Assembly (NCBI GenBank): GCA_964561135.1
Contig: CAZLOB010000073.1
Location: 1 to 11,807 of the forward strand
From: JANXDG01 sp964561135
GTDB taxonomy: Bacteria; Elusimicrobiota; Endomicrobiia; DTEH01
DNA length: 11,807 nt
Direction of reading: 5' to 3'
In this document: positions 7,500 to 11,807 of the stretch, one piece after another
Numbering within the stretch: the first letter of the stretch is position 1
How the letters are laid out: the number at the start of each line of letters is the position of its first letter
Made by a program: the position numbers and the translations under genes
Notes under the pieces: model-generated
What the model was told of the DNA's origin: nothing
Databases searched by the model: none
The model's input: only the letters and a program-made list of their open reading frames with translations

Positions 7500-8660
7500 A
7501 TGGCATTTTTTATAGGAAGAGATAAAGAAGCAAGACGTGCATACGGGTTTGACGAAGTCTCCATTGTCCCTGGTAATGTAACTATTGATCCGGATGATAC
7601 AGATATTTCTGTAGAACTATGCGGGTTTAAATTACAAGTACCGATGATAGCTTCAGCGATGGACGGCGTAGTTGATACAAAAATGGCTGTAGAACTAGGC
7701 AAACTTGGTGCTTTGGGTGTGCTTAATTTGGATGGTATATATACAAGATATGAAAATCCTTATGAACAAATTGAAAAAATTATCTCTGCAGCAGATGAAA
7801 AAGCTACAGAAATAATCCAACAAATTTATAAAGAACCAGTTAAAGAGGAACTTATTTATCAGCGTATTAGAGAAATAAAAAAAGGAAATGTTTTGTGTGC
7901 AGTTTCGACTGTTCCACAAAACGCACCAAAGTATATAAAAATTGCTAAAGAAGCACAAGCTGATATCTTTGTAATCCAAGCAACAGTTGTTACAGTGAAA
8001 CATTATTCTTCTAAGTATGGATGTGTTGATTTGGAAAAAATTTGTAAAGAAAGTGGCTTGCCTGTTATAATAGGCAATTGTGTAACATACAAAGTCGCAT
8101 TAGAACTTATGGAAATAGGTGCTTCTGCAGTACTGGTAGGAATAGGGCCAGGAGCTGCTTGTACCACAAGACAAGTCTTAGGTATTGGAGTGCCACAAAT
8201 AACTGCAACTGTAGATTGTGCTAAAGCAAGAGATTTTTATTTCAAAAAAACAGGACGTTATGTACCAATCATAACTGATGGCGGAATGATAACAAGTGGC
8301 GATATTTGTAAAGCTTTTGTAGCAGGAGCAGACCTCGTGATGTTTGGTTCAGGTTTTGCAAAAGCAAAAGAAGCGCCTGGTAAAGGATATCATTGGGGCA
8401 TGGCAATGCCACATTTTTATCTACCCCGTGGTGCAAGAATATATGTTGGTACTACAGGTACTTTGAAAGAAATTCTTTTTGGCCCTTCTCGTACTGACGA
8501 TGGCACACAAAACTTAGTTGGTGCGTTAAGAACATGTATGGGCAATGTTGGTGCAAGAAATATTAAAGAATTACAACTTGCACAACTTATAATTGCTCCT
8601 GAGATTAAAACTGAAGGAAAAAGGTACCAAAAAGAACAAAAAGTAGGTATGGGCAAATAA
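7500..8660 (+). CDS. guaB3: GuaB3-type IMP dehydrogenase lacking CBS domains
   Basis: A 386-residue TIM-barrel protein of the IMP dehydrogenase/GMP reductase superfamily, shorter than the usual GuaB of about 490 residues because the paired CBS regulatory domains are absent. Features: GRDKEARRAYGFDEVSIVPG at the start, PMIASAMDGVV at 48-58, IGNCVTYKVALELM at 191-204, and the active-site cysteine loop GIGPGAACTTR with Cys221. Further on are ITDGGMITSGDI at 258-269, GYHWGMAMP at 296-304, PRGARIYVGTTGTLKEILFGPS at 309-330 (as separate family blocks), and a C-terminus ending QKEQKVGMGK. These match the GuaB3 family of cyanobacteria and actinobacteria rather than canonical GuaB. The Arg-Tyr flap pair of classical IMP dehydrogenase is not evident. 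Its place directly before guaA supports oxidation of IMP to XMP with NAD+ as its job; GMP reductase is the main alternative. It starts 34 bases after dcd, so co-transcription is likely. Confidence 0.92.
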   Translation: MAFFIGRDKEARRAYGFDEVSIVPGNVTIDPDDTDISVELCGFKLQVPMIASAMDGVVDTKMAVELGKLGALGVLNLDGIYTRYENPYEQIEKIISAADEKATEIIQQIYKEPVKEELIYQRIREIKKGNVLCAVSTVPQNAPKYIKIAKEAQADIFVIQATVVTVKHYSSKYGCVDLEKICKESGLPVIIGNCVTYKVALELMEIGASAVLVGIGPGAACTTRQVLGIGVPQITATVDCAKARDFYFKKTGRYVPIITDGGMITSGDICKAFVAGADLVMFGSGFAKAKEAPGKGYHWGMAMPHFYLPRGARIYVGTTGTLKEILFGPSRTDDGTQNLVGALRTCMGNVGARNIKELQLAQLIIAPEIKTEGKRYQKEQKVGMGK

Positions 8661-8681
8661 TTATAATACTATATTGCTGAA

Positions 8682-8696
8682 TTTCAAAATTTGAAA
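8682..8696. repeat. Short palindrome upstream of the guaA promoter
   Basis: TTTCAAA and TTTGAAA are perfect 7-base inverted arms around a single A. It lies 12 bases before the predicted -35 of guaA and lacks a T-run, so it is not an intrinsic terminator. It could be an operator, or chance in AT-rich DNA. Confidence 0.3.
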
Positions 8697-8708
8697 CTTT
8701 ATTGTTGA

Positions 8709-8737
8709 TTGCAAAAGAAATCAAAGTTTTGTATAAC
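8709..8737 (+). promoter_or_regulatory. Candidate promoter of guaA
   Basis: TTGCAA (8709-8714) and TATAAC (8732-8737) are 17 bases apart, the optimal spacing. Transcription would start near 8744 with a leader of about 47 bases. guaA would then have its own promoter despite following guaB3 by 130 bases. I see no purine riboswitch in the leader. Confidence 0.5.
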
Positions 8738-8790
8738 AACTGTTACAAAAATAATAACACATTAACACTACCATACATGTACACATTCAT

Positions 8791-10338
8791 ATGATAATCG
8801 TTCTGGACTTTGGTTCGCAATATACACAACTTATTGCAAGAAGAATAAGAGAACTTAATGTTTATTGTGAGATTCATCCTTATAACATTGATATAAGAAC
8901 CTTCCATAATGTTAAAGGGATAATTTTTTCAGGTGGGCCTGGGAGTGTTTATGAAAAAAACTCGCCAAAAATTACATCAACCCACCTTGAGTTTATAATT
9001 AACAACAAAATTCCTATTTTAGGAATTTGTTATGGAATGCAACTTTTGTCATATATGTTAGCTGGAGAAGTAGAACAGAGTAGTATTCACGAGTATGGTT
9101 TGTCTAAAATTAAGATAATAAAAAATAGTGTGATTTTTAAAAATGTCCCTCAAGAAAGTATTGTATGGATGAGCCATGGCGATGTAATAAAAAAACTTCC
9201 CAAAGAATTTGAAATAGTTGCTATAACTGAAAATAACTTAATTGCTGCAGCACAAAATGTTAAAAAAAATGTTTATATTTTACAATTCCATCCTGAAGTA
9301 AAACATACAGAATACGGAGTAAAAATAATAGAAAATTTTGTTTTTAAAATTTGCAAAGAGGAACCATCCTGGCAAATGAAAAGTTTTGTTGAAACATCAA
9401 TTGAAGAAATAAAAAATACAGTTAAAGATGAACCTGCAATATGTGCAATTTCAGGCGGTGTAGATTCTTCAGTTGCATCAACTTTGGTTTATCGTGCAAT
9501 AGGAAATAATTTACATTGTATTTTTGTAGACAACGGTCTTTTAAGATGTGGGGAAAAAGAACGTGTTGAAAAAATTTTTAGACCTATATTTGGAGATAAT
9601 CTGTATGTTGTTAATGCAGAAAAAATTTTTCTTTCAAGACTTAAAGGGGTAGTTGATCCTGAAAGAAAAAGAAAAATAATTGGTAAAACTTTTATTCATG
9701 TTTTTGAACAAACTGCAAAAAAGATTGAAAAAAAGATAAATAAAAAAATAAAATTTTTAGTTCAAGGGACACTTTATCCAGATGTTATTGAAAGTGTTTC
9801 TGTCAAAGGTCCATCAAAAACTATTAAAACACATCATAATGTTGGCGGTCTTCCTAAAAAATTAAAATTTAAACTTATTGAACCACTTAAGTTTTTGTTT
9901 AAAGATGAGGTTCGTAAACTTGGTAAAGAACTTGGTCTACCTGATGAGATACTTTTAAGACATCCATTCCCAGGGCCAGGACTCGCCGTCAGAATAATTG
10001 GTGAAGTTACAAAACAAGCTTTAGAGTTGTTAAGAAAAGCAGATAAAATTATAGAAGAAGAGATAAGACAAGCTGGGTTTTATGAAAAAGTATGGCAATG
10101 TTTTGGAGTTTTGCTTCCAGTAAAAACAGTAGGTATCATGGGCGATAAAAGGACATACGAAAATGTTTTAGCAATAAGATGTGTTGAATCACAAGATGCG
10201 ATGACTGCTGATTGGGTTAAACTACCATACGAACTACTTGGAAAAATTTCTAACAGAGTCATAAACGAAGTGCGTGGGATAAACAGAGTAGTATACGATA
10301 TATCATCAAAGCCGCCCGCAACTATTGAATGGGAATAA
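8791..10338 (+). CDS. guaA: GMP synthase (glutamine-hydrolysing)
   Basis: A complete 515-residue enzyme that aminates XMP to GMP using ATP and glutamine. The N-terminal class I glutamine amidotransferase starts with IIVLDFGSQYTQLIARRIRE. It has SGGPGSVY at 47-54, the nucleophile Cys80 in GICYGMQLL, and the His167/Glu169 pair in QFHPEV. The ATP-pyrophosphatase domain carries the P-loop SGGVDSS at 221-227. The dimerisation domain has LRHPFPGPGLAVRIIGE at 389-405 and ends with KPPATIEWE, the canonical C-terminus of the family. All catalytic residues I can check are present and the length is typical. ATG 8791 is followed immediately by the conserved first strand, so the start is secure although no Shine-Dalgarno sequence precedes it. 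It follows guaB3 in the same pathway. Confidence 0.98.
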   Translation: MIIVLDFGSQYTQLIARRIRELNVYCEIHPYNIDIRTFHNVKGIIFSGGPGSVYEKNSPKITSTHLEFIINNKIPILGICYGMQLLSYMLAGEVEQSSIHEYGLSKIKIIKNSVIFKNVPQESIVWMSHGDVIKKLPKEFEIVAITENNLIAAAQNVKKNVYILQFHPEVKHTEYGVKIIENFVFKICKEEPSWQMKSFVETSIEEIKNTVKDEPAICAISGGVDSSVASTLVYRAIGNNLHCIFVDNGLLRCGEKERVEKIFRPIFGDNLYVVNAEKIFLSRLKGVVDPERKRKIIGKTFIHVFEQTAKKIEKKINKKIKFLVQGTLYPDVIESVSVKGPSKTIKTHHNVGGLPKKLKFKLIEPLKFLFKDEVRKLGKELGLPDEILLRHPFPGPGLAVRIIGEVTKQALELLRKADKIIEEEIRQAGFYEKVWQCFGVLLPVKTVGIMGDKRTYENVLAIRCVESQDAMTADWVKLPYELLGKISNRVINEVRGINRVVYDISSKPPATIEWE

Positions 10339-10341
10339 AAA

Positions 10342-10371
10342 GCAGGTAGGCGACAAGCAGGTAGCAGGTAG
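10342..10371 (+). repeat. Three copies of GCAGGTAG after guaA
   Basis: GCAGGTAG occurs at 10342-10349, 10357-10364 and 10364-10371. The last two overlap by one G, giving period 7, and the first is 15 bases away. It begins 4 bases after the guaA stop and is richer in G than its surroundings. Each copy carries GTAG, the same tetranucleotide that precedes the two palindromes downstream. Confidence 0.6.
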
Positions 10372-10388
10372 TGAATTTAAAGAAAAAT

Positions 10389-10411
10389 GTAGGGCAAGGT
10401 TTCAGCCTTGC
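10389..10411 (+). repeat. GTAG-headed palindrome 1 (REP-like)
   Basis: GTAG (10389-10392) is followed by a hairpin with GCAAGG (10394-10399) and CCTTGC (10406-10411) as perfect 6-bp arms around TTTCAG. There is no T-run after it, so it is not an intrinsic terminator. A 5' GTAG next to a palindrome is the known layout of REP elements moved by RAYT-type transposases. Assignment to that class is inference. Confidence 0.5.
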
Positions 10412-10432
10412 ATATTAGAAAAAGTGTAGAAT

Positions 10433-10453
10433 GTAGGCGGCGTTTTAACGCCG
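10433..10453 (+). repeat. GTAG-headed palindrome 2 (REP-like)
   Basis: GTAG (10433-10436) is followed by CGGCGTT (10438-10444), TT, and AACGCCG (10447-10453), a perfect 7-bp inverted repeat. The same ATGTAGG lead-in precedes it as in palindrome 1, in the same orientation, 44 bases further on. No T-run follows. Another GTAG occurs at 10455-10458. Confidence 0.5.
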
Positions 10454-10460
10454 TGTAGTC

Positions 10461-10472
10461 TGAATATATTCA
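10461..10472. repeat. 12-base perfect palindrome before manB
   Basis: TGAATATATTCA is a perfect dyad ending where the Shine-Dalgarno sequence of manB begins. It could be an operator or affect translation; it may also be chance. Confidence 0.25.
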
Positions 10473-10480
10473 AGGGAGGA
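10472..10480 (+). promoter_or_regulatory. Shine-Dalgarno sequence of manB
   Basis: AAGGGAGGA ends 10 bases before ATG 10491 and supports that start. Confidence 0.75.
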
Positions 10481-10490
10481 AAAAAACTAT

Positions 10491-11807
10491 ATGAAAGAAA
10501 CGATTTTTAGAGAATATGATATTCGTGGAGTTTATCCACAAGATATAAATGCTGAAATTGTATATAAAATAATACTTGCATTTTCTAAATATCTAGTAGA
10601 ACAGTTTAACAAAAAAGATGATGTTTGGGTTTGCGTTGGGACAGATGTAAGAAAAAGTTCGCCTGAGTTAAAAGAAGCAGCTACAAAAGCTTTTATTGAT
10701 TCAGGAATAAATGTGATAGATTTAGATGTTGTTCCAACACCTGTCTTGTATTTCTCATTATTTACAAACTTAGTGCCAATAGATAAAAAAGAAAGAAAAG
10801 TTGATGGTGGAATAATGATAACTGCTTCACACAACCCACCTGAGTTTAACGGTATGAAATTGTGTGTAGGACCATATGCTTTATACGGAGAAAAAATTAA
10901 AGAAATTTATAAAATTGCAACTAAAGAAGATTTTATAAAATCAGACAAAAAAGGTGTCGTTGTAAAATATGATATAGTATCTGATTATGTATCGTTTCTA
11001 ACAGGACATTTTTTCAAGTTAAAAAAATTGTTTCAAAAGTTTACAAAACCTATAGTTGCAGTTGACTGTGGCAACGGTACAGCAGGTCCTGTTATTAAAA
11101 GAATACTTGACAACCTTGAGATAAAATATATACCACTATTTTTTGAACCAGACGGAAATTTTCCTAACCACCATCCTGATCCTACAGTCCCTGAGTACAT
11201 AAAAGAATTGATCTCTGTTGTTAAGAAAAACAAGTTGTATTTAGGTATTGGTTATGATGGTGACAGTGACCGACTTGGAGCTGTTGATAGTAAAGGTGAA
11301 ATTGTTTTTGGAGACAAATTATTACTTTTGTTTTCAAAATATGTATTAAAAGAGTTTGGGAAAGGAGCAAAGTTTATCGGCGAAGTAAAATGTTCACAAG
11401 TGTTGTTTGACGGAATAAAAAAATTAGGTGGGAAACCTATAATCTATCGTACAGGACATTCGTTGATAAAAGAGAAAATGAAACAAGAAGGAGCACTTTT
11501 AGCAGGAGAGATGTCAGGACATATGTTTTTTAATGATAGATACTTTGGTTTTGACGATGCTATTTATGCATCGTTAAGATTATTAGAGATTGTTGGAGAA
11601 GAAGCAAAACCTTTAGATAAAATAATATCTTTTATACCAAAAACTTACAATACACCTGAGATAAGAATAGAATCTTCTGATGAAAAAAAATTTGAAGTAG
11701 TAGAAAAACTAAAAGATGAACTTAAAAAAAGGAAAATAAAATTTTTAGATATTGATGGTGTACGAGTACAATTTCCTGATGGTGGGTTTGGATTAGTTCG
11801 TGCATCA
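10491..11807 (+). CDS. manB: Phosphomannomutase/phosphoglucomutase (3' end cut by window edge)
   Basis: The frame is open for 439 codons to the last base; roughly 15-25 residues are probably missing, judged from the family length of about 455-465. It is an alpha-D-phosphohexomutase: IFREYDIRGVYP at the start, VGTDVRKSSPEL at 49-60, and the phosphoserine loop GGIMITASHNPPEFNGMK with Ser113. The metal-binding GIGYDGDSDRLG lies at 252-263, the sugar-recognition loop GEMSGHMFFND at 339-349, and the phosphate-binding start DGGFGLVRAS at 430-439, where the window ends. The enzyme converts mannose-6-P to mannose-1-P, and often also glucose-6-P to glucose-1-P, in the cytoplasm. Mannose-1-P is the substrate of the manC product encoded at the left edge. 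It follows guaA by 152 bases containing REP-like repeats and has a strong Shine-Dalgarno sequence. Confidence 0.95.
   Translation, partial: MKETIFREYDIRGVYPQDINAEIVYKIILAFSKYLVEQFNKKDDVWVCVGTDVRKSSPELKEAATKAFIDSGINVIDLDVVPTPVLYFSLFTNLVPIDKKERKVDGGIMITASHNPPEFNGMKLCVGPYALYGEKIKEIYKIATKEDFIKSDKKGVVVKYDIVSDYVSFLTGHFFKLKKLFQKFTKPIVAVDCGNGTAGPVIKRILDNLEIKYIPLFFEPDGNFPNHHPDPTVPEYIKELISVVKKNKLYLGIGYDGDSDRLGAVDSKGEIVFGDKLLLLFSKYVLKEFGKGAKFIGEVKCSQVLFDGIKKLGGKPIIYRTGHSLIKEKMKQEGALLAGEMSGHMFFNDRYFGFDDAIYASLRLLEIVGEEAKPLDKIISFIPKTYNTPEIRIESSDEKKFEVVEKLKDELKKRKIKFLDIDGVRVQFPDGGFGLVRAS

Noticed and set aside
10394..10453. The two hairpins as intrinsic terminators of guaA.
   Set aside because: Neither is followed by a T-run; the bases after the stems are mixed.

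Overview
The window is AT-rich bacterial chromosome read with the standard code: TGA and TAA both serve as stops and no gene has an internal TGA. It reads as an ordinary housekeeping region. Seven of the eight protein genes I recognise are complete or lose only an edge, none is frameshifted, and all lie on the + strand. One tRNA gene lies on the - strand. I found no phage genes, transposase, CRISPR array or toxin-antitoxin pair. The organism cannot be named from this alone. A B12-dependent ribonucleotide reductase, a CBS-less GuaB3-type IMP dehydrogenase, a short CstA, a SpoIID/LytB protein, a tRNA without encoded CCA and mixed Shine-Dalgarno use at about one-third G+C would fit an uncultured, probably anaerobic lineage such as Elusimicrobiota or Omnitrophota. 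That placement is a guess.

Layout: (1) 1-722 is the C-terminal half of a manC-type mannose-1-phosphate guanylyltransferase with a type II phosphomannose isomerase cupin. (2) 844-2448 is cstA, a carbon-starvation/pyruvate-type transporter. (3) 2611-4212 is an envelope protein with a SpoIID/LytB catalytic domain and an internal SPOR-like segment. (4) 4225-4298 (-) is tRNA-Lys(CUU), converging on it. (5) 4299-4509 is a bidirectional regulatory region: a sigma70-type promoter for nrdJ overlaps the first of two NrdR-type boxes spaced exactly 31 bp apart. (6) 4510-6843 is nrdJ, followed by dcd at 6911-7465; together these are nucleotide-pool genes. (7) 7500-8660 is guaB3 and 8791-10338 is guaA, giving the two steps from IMP to GMP. 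(8) 10339-10490 is a GC-richer intergenic patch with GTAG-headed palindromes resembling REP elements. (9) 10491 to the right edge is a phosphomannomutase/phosphoglucomutase, complete except for its last residues.

Working together: manC and manB are consecutive enzymes of GDP-mannose synthesis and flank the window. nrdJ and dcd shape the dNTP pools, and guaB3-guaA make GMP, which supplies the GTP that the guanylyltransferase uses. No stretch longer than about 210 bases lacks a gene.

The points most worth a second look are: a predicted dCTP deaminase whose catalytic glutamate codon reads alanine; the tandem NrdR operator of nrdJ; the GuaB3-type enzyme beside guaA; and the REP-like elements before manB. 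I did not find evidence for a wholly new system.
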